This document shows positions 1-12,930 of a stretch of DNA of 64,000 nucleotides, in pieces (positions within the stretch are counted from its first letter, which is position 1; each line of letters begins with the position of its first letter). The DNA is from Diphasiastrum complanatum. Its lineage: Eukaryota; Streptophyta; Lycopodiopsida; Lycopodiales; Lycopodiaceae. The position numbers were made by a program, and so were the translations under genes. Location of the stretch: assembly GCA_029204225.1 (NCBI GenBank), contig CM055101.1, forward strand, positions 29,561,975 through 29,625,974, given 5' to 3'. The notes beneath the pieces are model-generated. The model did no database searches. It was not told the origin of the DNA and saw nothing but the letters and a program-made list of their open reading frames with translations.

Positions 1-574
1 GATGATTCTGAATTGGATAATCCATGGTTTTAAGCTATGCCTCTACTCTCATTTGCTAACTGATTTTATGGGCACTTATCAGAAAAGGACACGTATCAAT
101 TGCTACAGTCCCATCAATTTTTTTTTCCGTACGAAGGAAGTGTTTAAATGTGACTTTTAGTGGTATTAACACCGATCCGTTAGTGTACTTAATGTAGTGC
201 CATGCTTCGTACCTGCAAAAAAGGTAACATTGGAACCGTAACGACACGCACCACCATTTGGACTCGTAAAAATCATATTAAGAACTGCAATAACCCAAAC
301 ATAAGAATTTCAACATGAATCCGTAATAACCCGCATCATAGAAGCCGTAGTATAGGATGTACTCATGGAAACCGTAATATAAAATTGGAACTTGTCAGTT
401 TAATAAAATAACCAAAAGCTCTGAAATATTCTCTCAAATCGTAACAACCCAAGAACCGTAATATGAAACTGCAACCCGCCACAATTGTAAAACCGTGAAA
501 CTCACAGCACGAAATTATCACGTCCGTAATACAGAATCGTAGTAACGACCGCATCATAGGACAGCAATCGCAAC
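1..574. repeat. Degenerate minisatellite-like tract
   Basis: No gene is seen. The words CCGTAATA, AACTGCAA and CGCATCATAG recur irregularly at about 310, 370, 457 and 525, in both exact and altered form, as expected of an old tandem array that has lost its register. Short minus-strand open frames here simply run along the array. The tract ends where repeat family R1 copy A begins. Confidence 0.4.
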
Positions 575-1739
575 ATGAAGCATAAAGATGCTAAGTATCA
601 TTTAGTTTGTGGTGATACCTAGCATTCATTATATATTTTACTTTTGCCTAATAAACAATAAAAGCTCACTTTTAAGATTGTACATACATGTCAAGATTGT
701 CTACTACTACTAAAGATTGAGAGAATCAAAAAATTGCCTGGAATTTTGTTTTCGAATTACTATGGATTAAGACATTGAAACAAAATGCGCAATCTTTTAG
801 ATGGGCTTTAGATCAGCTTAAATTTAAAAACATATACGAATTCAACAGATCAGATTTTTTCAGCCCTATATTTAAAAACATATATGAATTCAACAGATCA
901 TATTTTTGCGCTTGGAAAACACCACTAACAACTCTTTGCAATCAAAAAATAAAAATAGCAATGAAACTCATAAGAAATTGTCAAAATATGACGCATATTC
1001 AGTGTGTCAAATATTGACATGAAACGTGCCAATGACATGGATGCTAACACAAATGTCACATTAAATATTTCATTCTAATTTCACATTTTAATTCACATTA
1101 AAAATTTTACTCTAATTTCTAATTCTAGATTCACATTCCAGTCTCATTTGTAATTACCGTCATAATCTACATTTCATTTTAATCTCATTCATCATATTTT
1201 TACTTTTAAGTATAAAATTTTATCCGCATCTCTCTCTCTCTCTCTCTCCTCTTTATCATTTAACTACAAATCTCTCTAAGCTAGAATCTTATACAATAAT
1301 CTTTCTCTTTCTCATTACAAAATTCTTTTCACTCTTTTTTACATCTCATTTCATAATTCCTTCCCCATGTTTTTATAAAATCCTTCACTCTAATACAATT
1401 TTTTTTTTAACCTTAAACTATCTTTGTCTATTCTCACTTTCATTTTTTGTAACTTTGTTCAATTCACAATCATGGTTTCATTCATAATCACTAATCTCAT
1501 TTGGCAACATCTACAAATCTCATCATAGATCTTGTTCAATTCACAATCATGTGTTTATTCATAATCAGTAATCTCATTCACCGACATTTTATCAACATTT
1601 ACAAATCTCATCATAATTTTAATAACACACACACACAAATTCACATCTTAATCACACATTCATATCTTCTTAAACTACAATCTTTCAATAAAATATAGAT
1701 CTCTCTCATTCTTACATCCATAATTCATGATGAATGTAA

Positions 1740-1899
<160 letters not shown>

Positions 1900-2344
1900 C
1901 TACATCCATAATTCATGATATCACTCATAAATCTCACAAAATCCCAAGATTTACAAACACCAAGTAACTAAAAGGTCGATCAAAAAATGGACTCTTATCT
2001 TGGAGAATGAAAACTTAGATCTAAACTCTACAAAATATACATAAAAGAAACAAATTTATTTAAACAAACACAGATCTACAATGTACAAATTGAAGGGCAT
2101 AAAATTCACTATGAGTGTCAGAATAAGTGTTGGTATATTGTTACTAACAAATCCATAGATTTTGATAGCCTTTTTGATATCGTCAGTACCTTGTTAGCTG
2201 CAAATTTTACCCCTCGGATGTTGCTAAGAGTGCTTGAATGGTGAACGAATAAAGAGAAAAAAAAACTTGCAAAATAGAACAATCTTTTAATATACTATAC
2301 ACATTGATCTACTCAATCAAAATGCAGCCAAAAGAGAGTAGCAA

Positions 2345-2510
<166 letters not shown>

Positions 2511-3120
2511 CAAATGTGCAAAATCTAGCACACAATCATCTTAGATACATTGCTTGAGAGCTCCATTTTTTTGTCATTGCTTCCTATTTTTGTCACCATC
2601 ACAAGCATGACAACACAATGGCATTAGTTAAAAGCTAAGACTAGCTTGATGACAAACAAAACAAGGAGAGAGTGTGATAATGAAAGCACTACTCCTTACA
2701 ATGTGATTGCAACAAAAGGAGGATGAAGAGTAGAAAGAGCAAGAGGAAGGTGATGTGCAAGATCAAGAAGATGAACAAGAGTAGCAAGAAGCAAGAGGGA
2801 GGAGAGCACTAAGAGGAAAGTAACCAAGGAGGGACAGAAAAAGAAAACAAAAAAGAAGACGAAAGGTATATAGAGGGTGTGAAAATAAGTCAACTAGTTT
2901 TGTTGGTTTATTGGAAAGTGAAATTTCAACATAGAGATACATTTCTTAATGTCAATAATGCCTAAAGAAAAGTGTCCTTACTATTTTTAACAGGTATATA
3001 AGTGGTTAAGGTCAAATTTGGAGTACTACTATTGGTTAGTTGAGATACATTGCAACTTGTCACTTATTTCTAGGTTTTTAGTGAAGTACCTAGAAGTTGC
3101 TATTTTACAGCAAGTGGCCA

Positions 3121-3230
3121 CATTAGAGGAGTTCTCAATATCAAAAAGACTTTTTAAGGAATGCCATGTAGGATATAGAAAAATATCAAAATAAAAAAAA
3201 CAATATTGTTTATTTGCTTGCCCAGACCAC
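3121..3230 (+). mobile_element. MITE-like terminus (CATTAGAGGAGTT)
   Basis: R1 homology is cut at 3121 by CATTAGAGGAGTTCTCAA followed by a run similar to the left ends of the elements at 6143 and 27920 and to 62640. The matching opposite terminus of this copy was not found downstream. It could be the left end of a larger element carrying the gene pair at 3528-5807. From 3231 to 3520 nothing else is recognisable. Confidence 0.5.
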
Positions 3231-3527
3231 TCCCAAGGCCTCCCTAACTCCCAATGATCTAACCACAGTGTCTATAGTCACAGTTAAGAACTGTTAACAG
3301 TTCGCAGTATAACTTGACTAAATTCAAAAATATTCCCTCCATTGGTTACGAAAAGGGCAATATTTTCACTGGATCTAGAATATGACCACCATCTCCAAAT
3401 TCGAATCAGGAAAAATTGCAAAATGTTTACATATGCATCCTTCCACGAGAATGGAAATATGAGCGCCAACTACCTATTGGAATGAAAAAATGAGCGGCAT
3501 TTCCAAATTTGAATCAAGCATACAAGC

Positions 3528-5271
3528 ATGGAGATTGGATTGAAAGGAATTCAAATATCTGCTGAGGATCATTCTCATTACAGGGTAGAAGGAAAAAAAA
3601 ACTTGGATTTATGGATAGATGGATCATTATATCCACAAGATCCAAGCACTTTGACACATCCCACATTCTCTTCAATAACTCATTTAGTTACATGGATATG
3701 CAATGGGCATAGTGGATTACTAGGATATTGTGAAAGATTGCAGAACCATGGAAAACAACTTCATATGAATAAAGTTCACTTTTTAGATGGTGAATTAATA
3801 CGAATATCCTCTTATTGTCATAATAGAGATTGTCATCTCCAAAAGATGTTAGAAGAAAATGAATAACTTAAAAAAAATAATGAATCATTACAGAAGATAA
3901 CAATCAATATCAAATTAGAACTAGAGCAAATGCAATCAGTCTTACAGTCTATTCATATTGAAAACTTAAAATTATTGAAGGATGTGGATTTGGCAAAGAA
4001 GAAGGCTGAAAGTAAGAAACGAAAGCGACAAAGTTGCAAGGATATTCAAACGCTTTCAAAAGGAGGTTATCAAAATAGAAGGATCCGTGCATTCAAGTAA
4101 GCATATTCTGAATCTTGTAAGTTTTTCAATGACATTTGTATTTGATTCAGCTATGGTGATATTCTGTTAACTATCTATTTTTTTCGCAGATCTGCATTAG
4201 TAGCTCCTCGGAATATTAAATACAATGCTTCACTAGGAATGTCATTGGGCACAATATTGACTTGCAAATCCATTGAGTGTATCGTGATGAACAATAGGAT
4301 TTCAAATATTAAGTGTAAAATAGCAAAGTCTTTGATAGTGGACATTCGAATTTTTTTAGATAAGACTATAGTTCAGGGTGCTCGTGATTTTGCAGGTATA
4401 AGCAGGGAAGCATATGCAACAATATTTAAACTAATTAGAGAAGCTTTTAAGCAAGTTCAAATTAGACAAGTCCCAATCCCTAGGACAAATCACTTGAAGA
4501 AATAGAGGGATACATTAAACATAGGTATGCATAAGATCACTCGAACTCCATTTCATATTGAGGATGTGTATGAAACTGATGGAAGATCGATATTTTATAA
4601 TTCATCAAACAATTTATTTGTTGATCTAAATTACTTGTTGAGATACATCGTCACATTCTATGATATAACCTATGAAAAGGTGAATGGCAAAATAATCATA
4701 GTACTTAAGTTAGATGAGTCAGAAATTGTGAAAGGGCAGAAGATGGAGAGGGTTAGTATAACTCTCATGAATGGTGCTCTATCCCAAACAGAGAACCAAG
4801 AAGATTTCAGATTCAGTGTCTAGTCAGAAAATGATATGTGGTGGTTGGCAGCATTTCGGGTAACTAGCCTCATTATTACATTACTAGATGTTTTATCAAA
4901 AGCAGGACTCCGTAAAGGACATGTCAAAATTCAGGAAAGAATGGGAACATGCCAACTAAGCCAAGCATATGAGGAGCAAAAGCACGTCGTTTTCTATCAA
5001 ATCATACTGGTAAGGCTTCTAATATTCAACACTCAGTTTGGACAGATATTATTGCTGCCACTTAGGACTTCGAGAGAGACGGCAAAACCAAAGTACTAAA
5101 AGTTGATGCATGGAAAAAGTTTGATAGTATGATTGCTATTTTAAGAAAAGAAAAATACTCTGATATTGATAAGAAAGCTGTCCAAAGGATTATTGATTGT
5201 ATTATACCAAAATACAGTGTCAACTATTCATCATCAGATCTTGTATCAGATTCTATGGCAGTATTGTCATG
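3528..5271 (+). pseudogene. Unidentified intron-containing gene, DDE-transposase-like
   Basis: The first 112 codons are open. The frame then continues past an in-frame TAA at 3864 through a Lys/Glu-rich stretch likely to form a coiled coil, to a GT..AG intron at 4097-4199 whose removal joins RIRAF to KSALVAP in frame. Two more in-frame TAG codons lie at 4503 and 4821. A frameshift follows before a tail (KVDAWKKFDS..) ending at 5271. The segment IVLKLDESEIVKGQKMERV resembles the first acidic strand of an RNase-H-fold transposase; this is inference, and no family is recognised. The 3' end overlaps the convergent gene at 5224-5807. Decay is moderate; the splice sites look real. Confidence 0.55.
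4097..4199 (+). other. Predicted GT..AG intron
   Basis: The donor is GTAAGC, the acceptor follows a T-rich run (TTTTTTTTCGCAG), and the length is 103 bp. Splicing restores one reading frame across the junction, whereas the unspliced sequence has stops. This supports a genuine eukaryotic nuclear gene structure. Confidence 0.65.
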
Positions 5272-5807
5272 AAGAAATTCTCTGCTAGCGTATGCATCTA
5301 ATAGATGTGCATTATCCTTATTTCCACTAAGCTCAATATAAGTGGAATACAATGAATAATGGGAGCTCCTTAAAGGAACATTCCCATCAGTAAAGCCTAG
5401 AATGTTCAAAACATAAGCTTTTTTGACAAAAATGATCTTATTCGTCCTAACAAATTTATGTCCTCCTAGGTAAAATGAGAAAGCTTTAACTGCCATTATA
5501 AGACTCTCCCCGACTGGGCTCAGCTTGGAATGAGCAATACAGTTCTCATTCTTCAGGAAATGCCTAATATAGTGGCCCAGTCCACTGTCCCTCTAGAACG
5601 AGGATGTGTGTTGTCTGAAACCACCTCGTCTCGCAGCAAAATCATCTATTATGAGAGCATCCTGCAATAGGAAATATGTTAGCAAAGACACATCCAGTGA
5701 TTGAAAACATTCAAATGCAAGGAAGATTAAACACTTACACATTCTTCATCATCAACAGCAACCAGATCAGGATGATCAATATAATGACCACGTGGCTCTA
5801 ATATCAT
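5224..5807 (-). pseudogene. Unidentified two-exon gene, convergent partner
   Basis: Exon 1 is 5807-5739 (23 codons from ATG), intron 5738-5662 (GTAAGT..TTGCAG, 77 bp), exon 2 5661-5224. Splicing keeps one frame, broken by a single TAG at 5593-5595. The C-terminal 70 residues (..KIIFVKKAYVLNILGF.., ..LRSSHYSLYSTYIEL..) match the open frame at 54735-54991 on the opposite strand, so this is a repeated protein family. No known domain is recognised. It overlaps the end of the convergent gene at 3528-5271 by about 48 bp. A possible role is as an accessory protein of the same mobile element. Confidence 0.55.
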
Positions 5808-6142
5808 GTGAAACTATAGTACTTTAGAATCGTAAATGGATCTACACAAGACCCACAAGAGTGATTGGGCATTTGCTAATCAATCTATTGCAAAAACTAG
5901 ACACGGAAATTGATCTAGAATAGTAATTTGACACTTAACAATCAAGAACAATCATAAAGTGTTGATCAAATGATGAAACCCGCCTCCACACATGTGAACC
6001 ACAGGCTGTAGTACGGTGTGCATATAGAGAATTAAGTACAAATCACTTTGATTGCATTTGGATCATAAAAACTCAACGTACAATGTGGAGTAGTAGGTCA
6101 AGATTGCCAATGAGCCACAACAACATATCTCACGGATTCTGA
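5808..6142. other. Unannotated stretch
   Basis: About 335 bp between the gene pair and the MITE. No open frame, repeat or RNA gene is recognisable in it. Confidence 0.5.
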
Positions 6143-6863
6143 CATTAGAGACAATTTGGCTTTGGAAAGGGCCCTATAAGGATTGCCACGTAGGATGACA
6201 ATTTTTTGGCAATGTAAAATACTAAAATAAAATTTTTTCTGCCCACACAGTCTTCGATGGCTAGCTATTATGTGCATAATATAGTCTGTGGCTGTAAAAA
6301 ATCATAACTTTTGAATGGAAGCTTGGATTGAGACGATTATGGTGCCATTAGAAAGCCATCAACGAGAACTTTTGAACGTCACCCAACAGTTCCGAGCTAT
6401 GGTGAAGAATTTATGGCCAGTCAAAGTTTTGGTTGGTCAATACTTGGTCAACCCGATATCTCTTTCAAGAGCAGTTTTGACCAAGTGTTGGCCGACCAAA
6501 ACTTTGACTGGCCATAAATTCTTCACCGTATCTCGGAACTGGGTATCTTGGATGTTCTTGAAAAGCTCTTGTCGAGGGCTTTCTAATGGCACCATAATCA
6601 TCTCAATCAGAGCTGCGTTCAAAAGTCACATTATTTTTTGCTGAGTTGCATACTATACTACAGATAAAGTGGCTTATTTACGGGCTGCCCACGACGCAAA
6701 ATTACAATTCTTCTAAAAATAAAAGAAAATTAATTTGAAGGAGATACGTCACGTAGATTTCAAATTTGAGTGTTTTGATTGGACCAAGTGGAAGAAACTT
6801 TTGAGAAAAACATAAAAAATATTTTTTTGAAAGGCCCCTTTTGTGCTCAAATTTTCTCTAATG
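6143..6863. mobile_element. MITE with CATTAGAGA termini, about 720 bp
   Basis: The left end reads CATTAGAGACAATTTGG. The right end, reverse-complemented, reads CATTAGAGAAAATTTGAG. Similarity continues patchily inside (a GGCC-containing block and AAAACATAAAAA-type A/T runs). The right half from about 6560 resembles 28060-28260, inside the MITE of Copia-3. No target-site duplication is obvious at either end. The centre is a large foldback. Confidence 0.6.
6297..6642. repeat. Foldback hairpin, about 150 bp arms, 25 bp loop
   Basis: The left arm runs to 6451 and the right arm starts at 6477; they are inverted copies with few mismatches (for example TTTATGGCCAGTCAAAGTTT in the left arm and its exact complement in the right). 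Because the arms are inverted copies, both strands encode similar short frames; these are not considered genes. A transcript would form a long near-perfect double-stranded stem. Confidence 0.85.
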
Positions 6864-6879
6864 CGTGGGCGTCCGACGG

Positions 6880-7229
6880 ATTTTCAAAAATTTCATAATC
6901 CATCGCAATTCGACGTGTTGGAATCCAAATTTGGACGTCCGACGACCGGGAAATTGTGGTGGCAACCCATTTTCAAAGTATACATTGGAATCCGACATGA
7001 CGGATTCCGACATGCCAATGTGGATATGACGTGTAACATACATAAAATAAACAAAAATGCATGTCTGTTGACATGGACGTCGGAATCCGACGTCCGTCAG
7101 ATTCTGACGTCCATGTCAGCAATCCGAAATGAACGACAAGGTATTTGACGTTTGACGTCCGACGAGTTTAGAGGTCTGACCGACACGGACGTCGAAATCT
7201 GACGTACTTTTTACCCGTCGGATTCCGAC

Positions 7230-7230
<1 letters not shown>
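6880..7230. repeat. Cluster of TCCGACGT-type short inverted repeats
   Basis: About a dozen variants of GGATTCCGACGTC or its complement lie in 350 bp and are unusually CG-rich for this window. Two form clear hairpins: GGAATCCG/CGGATTCC near 6988-7008, and a 19 bp-arm stem at 7069-7118 (TGACATGGACGTC and its complement). No coding frame is credible. Confidence 0.7.
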
Positions 7231-8835
<1,605 letters not shown>

Positions 8836-9490
8836 TGCGTTGATTTAATATGATCATATATGAATAGATGGTGTTAATGTAAAGGGAAATCCTACCTACG
8901 GTGGCTTAAGGCCCGTAAAGTGGATCTAACACCTAGAAATATCTAATCATTACTAGACCAGATCTAAGCTATTGTGTTGGAAGATTGATTCAATTCGTGC
9001 AAGATCCTAGTGAGGATCGACCTTGTTTGTATTTTCAGATTCAGAGGAAAGGTGGTGACGTAGGACATACCAGTTGAGGATATGGGGCCAAGTACGAGTC
9101 GACAAACATCCAACACTGACATAGGTCAGATGGCCAAAGTAACACAATAAGTGTTGCACCAATTGCAGCAGACTCAGAGACCCAATTCTTCATGGGAATT
9201 AGTTGATATTGGCTGATCAGATCGTTGACTTTATCAACAATTATAAGTCCTAGGTTACGGTAGGGTAGTTGATTCATATTGCGACTTATTTGGTTGATTC
9301 GATACATTGATTGCCTAGATTTAAAATGACCTTAAGGACTACCCTCAGCACCGGTCAACGCTATTGTGCAATCTATGGAACAAGATATTGTTTCGACATT
9401 GGAAATTAATATTTAGGATCTTAACATTGGAGATGTCCAGATTGATGGTGGAATAGCGGTGAATATTATCTCTATCCGACAGTGGTCATC
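8836..9490 (+). pseudogene. Possible Ty3/gypsy protease fragment
   Basis: The region is heavily decayed. Near 9385-9480 the plus strand reads with stops STLEIN..IGDVQIDGGIAVNIIS, which resembles a gypsy aspartic protease core (D-G-G in place of D-[ST]-G). Upstream a Ser/Gln-rich stretch could be late gag. The assignment is weak; otherwise nothing is seen from 8836 to 9380. Confidence 0.3.
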
Positions 9491-9492
9491 TA

Positions 9493-9868
9493 TTACAAGA
9501 GATTCTTAAACTTAATATGATTCTGAAGGGAATCATTGTTTGACATCTTGAGTGTGAAGAATTCCCTTTGAAGATGTAACTTGGTAGTTATGTCTCTCAC
9601 ATCATATAGTGAGCTCGGGATGTCCCAAACTTCTTTCAAAGCTACATGGCCAATCTGAGTATTTGATATATTGAGGATAATAAGTGCAAAAGCTTTACAA
9701 TCCTTTAAAGTATTTTTTGTCATCTCCAGGCTTTACTTTGATACCTGTAACAACATCCCACAACTCATTGGCGACTAGCAAGGTCTTCATCTTAAATTTC
9801 CATGAATGATAATTGGATCCATTCAACTTGTCTACGATAAGACCGGCTTTACTTTGAGAATCCATTTG
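9493..9868 (-). pseudogene. gag: Copia-6 gag N-terminal fragment
   Basis: From the ATG at 9868 the minus strand reads a copia gag start (VDKLNGSNYHSWKFKMKT, ELWDVVTG), then after a one-base frameshift near 9723 continues with KDCKAFALIILNIS and LQREFFTLKMSNNDSLQNH, typical of the UBN2-type copia gag. It is truncated at 9493, where gypsy-like sequence takes over. A tRNA-iMet primer-binding site and LTR lie just upstream (right). Confidence 0.75.
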
Positions 9869-10033
9869 GAACTTTAGTGTGTCGACGTTAAGAGAGATAC
9901 CATGCTATGGAAAACAATACTCTGATACCGAAAACAAATTGATTCGAATTGAAGAATAATTTGATATCGTGAAAGATATCAACAAGTACAAGAGCTCACG
10001 CTCTGATAGAGTATTAGGCCTTGAAGAATCAAC

Positions 10034-10045
10034 GCTCTGATACCA
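10034..10045 (-). other. Copia-6 primer-binding site (tRNA-iMet)
   Basis: The minus strand reads TGGTATCAGAGC, the classic sequence complementary to the 3' end of initiator tRNA-Met, placed directly against the LTR end (TGTTGG on the plus strand at 10046). It primes minus-strand DNA synthesis. Confidence 0.85.
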
Positions 10046-10862
10046 TGTTGGAAAGAGCAGTGTAAAAGATAGGTAAAAAAGAATTGAATAAAAATTATTC
10101 GAATGACAAGAAAGAAATCTTATCGTGCGCAACAAAATAAACTATCTTACTCTTTCTCTATGGATGACTACGCCTATCAATTTTGAACAAAACAATAGTG
10201 ATAGAAATCATGATCAATCTTATAGTAACTAACCTTGAAATCATTAGTACTATAGTGATTATGCAACCAAACATTTAAGCATTGAATTATCAGACAAATA
10301 ATCTGTCGCAAAGAATTACAGAAATGCATACATTTTGAGACAAAGCTGAACATAATAAGAAGATAGTATTGATTCAGTATGAAAATGAAACAGGTGTAAA
10401 TGAGTAAAACAAGTTGTGGATCAAAGCCGCATACTCCAAGCTATCTCTGAGCAACTAAAGAAAAGTCTGAATTAAGCGCAATGCTAATAAGCAGTGAGTG
10501 CAATAGCAATCTCTTAATCAACTCTAAAGAACTGAACTAGAATGCTCAAGAATGTTCAAGTTTAAAAGCTTGAGAGAGAAACGCTAACTATTAAATACTT
10601 GATGATTGATCTTCATGCGTCAATCTATAAGATGTAGGAATATGAACAACTATTTATACTAAGCAATTAGGTCATCAAATGCATCCCCTAGTTGGCTGTG
10701 ATGTGCTGGCATCCATCTAGTTAGGACTTCTCATAAATTACTTGCTCGATGAATTAATGCAAGTCGGTGGCTTTGGTCGTGAACAGTCTATCTGCAGATT
10801 TAAACATAAAGTGTAACTTTGGAGAAATGAACGTAAACTGTGATGTGAAAAATGCGAAGGTC
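10046..10862 (-). repeat. Copia-6 5' LTR (truncated)
   Basis: It starts with TGTTGG next to the PBS. From 10327 it matches 42187-42725 nearly base for base, and it is more distantly like 19924-20778. In the 42 kb copy the LTR end appears to be ..CCTTAACA at about 42740, giving TGTT/AACA ends. Here the last bases are lost at a junction with gypsy sequence near 10865. Confidence 0.65.
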
Positions 10863-10867
10863 TTCGC

Positions 10868-11288
10868 CAACGTCATTTATTTCAGAGGAAGATTTGCACT
10901 TGACAAGTTTTTTCCTTGATTATATACCAGTTGGGGAAGTGCATTTATCTATGGTGGTTAACCTATTTGCTGCTGAAGCAATGGATTCTCATTCATCCGA
11001 AGCGGACCAGGTGAAAGGTGAAGATACAACGGATGACATACGAGCACCATGGCCAAATAATTTTCTGAAATTATTGAGGAATCCATGACTTTAAAGGAGG
11101 AACCAGCCCGATTGAGTCCAATATAGGTAGCTAGGAAAAAAATTATTCGAATTAGTTTGGTGACAGATGATGATCCAAAGTATATATTCATTGGGGTAGA
11201 ACATGATCTTGATTTTAATATGACAGCCATGGAGTTGTTGAAAAACTATAAGGTTGTCTTTGCCTGGTCTTATGATGAATTACGAGCG
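10868..11288 (+). pseudogene. Ty3/gypsy pol fragment (before RT)
   Basis: The plus strand, with stops, reads IFIGVEHDLDF.. and LLKNYKVVFAWSYDEL, the characteristic entry to gypsy RT. The same segment lies at 42886-43290 and 62700-62925. In both this and the 42 kb copy it sits just after the same copia LTR piece, so the composite was duplicated as a unit. It is truncated at 11288. Confidence 0.7.
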
Positions 11289-11755
11289 TTGTCTTTATGT
11301 CTATTGTAGTGAACAAATCTAATAATTTGTGGTGTTCTACGTTTTAAATTTTTTTGACTGGTGATGCAATGACATGATACGTATTCTGCTAAGAAGAGGT
11401 CAGAATGTGTGTTTGGACGAGCAACATATTTTTCAATTTTAGTTTTGTAATGTATGTCAGTAGAATCTAGTGTAGGTCAAATTTTCGTTTCAAAACAAAT
11501 GCACGCAGGGGTTCTGGGTTTGTGTATGAATGAAAATGTTCTTGTGGAATGATGCAATGGAAGTGATAATACAATGAATGCTGCAAGTTGTGTGTTTAAT
11601 AGAGTATTACTCATAATCTTGTCATAATATTGTAATGATTTTCTATACATGTTTTAATGATTTGGAAATTGTATCATCAGTTTTTGTTTGGTATGATGTA
11701 CAGTAATTTGCTGCTGCATAAGGATCTAAAATGAATTGAATGTCCATATTAGCAT
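11289..11755 (-). pseudogene. Helitron Rep/helicase fragment
   Basis: The minus strand reads DIQFILDPYAAANYCTSY at its start and, in another frame, LAAFIVLSLPLHHSTRTFSF, STDIHYKTKIEKYVARP and RRTPQIIRFVHYNRHKD. These match the region between Rep and helicase domains of plant Helitron proteins (..YAAAMYIASY.., ..IEKYAKRP..). Several stops and frameshifts show it is dead. It is fused to Copia-1 at 11755/11756 on one side and gypsy sequence at 11288 on the other. No CTAG-ending Helitron terminus was identified. Confidence 0.6.
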
Positions 11756-11841
11756 CTCGAGTTCCAATGATGTACCTCAAAACTCGCTTTCCTAGCTTCC
11801 AATGCTCCTAGCATAGTTTTTGCCAATAGAACTTTGATCCA

Positions 11842-12930
11842 TCATAAGAATGATCTTCTTCCTAAAATAGATCTCCTTTCAATGATCATGTAATGCTCAA
11901 AATAGAAACAACCATATTTGATATAGAGAACAGTGTCTACTTGGGATGCTTCACTATTTCTTACATCAATTTTGCATGTAAAAATGTGACTAGAACATGA
12001 AGAATCAAATAGAATGTAAATGAAATGATTCCACCATGCTTCCAACTCTGAACTCTCTGGAAAAATACAGCAAACAAACAATAAATGTGAGTGATCAACT
12101 TTTGCTTGCATGTCTCCTCCTCCTTTGTCCTTTGTTGCCTTGTATCCACCATGATACTCCATGAATGAGCCTCCATCTTCATCTTGCCACAAGAAACCAT
12201 CAAACCTTGGAAATCCATGAGTAGGTGAGTACATAAATGATGCAAATCCAGCACCACATGACTCCGTAAACCAAGTACTTTTCACTAGTCCATCTTCAAG
12301 ATCTACTTGACACAAGAAAATGACCATGAATTTACCAAAAATTGACAATCTCCAAGTATTGGCACCAAGTAGCTCAACACTTGAGAGCTTAGCCATGGAT
12401 GAGTGATATAATGAACCTCCAATAGCTTCATTTCCATCAGCAAAATCAGCCAAGAATGCTAGTACAAATCCAACATCAAAACAATGCTCACCAATGTAGC
12501 TAGTTTTACCATATCTTAACAATTTGCAAACATCCACATGAAATTGCTCAAACATGAGATAGAACAAGTAAAGTAAACTTGAACAACACTTCCTTGCTGC
12601 TCCTTTGACCTTACATGAGTCTTCAATATGCTGGAAAAATAGATCCATAACACCTTCCAATTACCTCTCCTTTGATGCTCTTGACTAGCTTCAAATTGCC
12701 AACTTCCCTTTTGACTAGTTGAAGCGCTTTAAGATCAACCTCTTGATCTTCAACTTGACCATCAAAGTCATTGAACAAAATTTGTTTTCCAGCTCCATTA
12801 CTTGATTTTACAGCAAGATAACATCCATCCACTTGCATAGCTCCATGTACACAAGAAGATCCTCCAAAAGATGTTCCACTCTTCATAAAAGATCGATACT
12901 CAAGATCCATTGGTTGGATCCACTCCTCTT
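11842..12930 (-). pseudogene. Foreign ORF replacing RT in Copia-1
   Basis: Integrase's linker leads normally into EEEWIQPMDLEYRSFMKSGT, where copia RT should start, but the protein then turns into SFGGSSCVHGAMQVDGCYLA and continues for nearly 390 residues with no RT motif. Recognisable strings: LFYLMFEQFHVDVCKLLRY, FVLAFLADFADGNEAIGG, LLGANTWRLSIFGKFMV, YSPTHGFPRFDGFLWQDE. A 2-base deletion near 12645 splits it into two overlapping frames. Copia-2 carries the same frame without this lesion but with another. It resembles no retroelement domain known to me; a captured host gene is the best inference. Confidence 0.7.

Noticed and set aside
2696-2893. Hydrophobic minus-strand frames in R1 (also 53981-54221, 61897-62125)
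   Set aside because: Purine-rich tail read backwards gives Leu/Phe/Ser-rich peptides; frames are not conserved in length or register among the three copies.
6315-6644. 109-codon plus-strand frame with a similar minus-strand frame
   Set aside because: Both are explained by the inverted arms of the foldback; no start context or domain.
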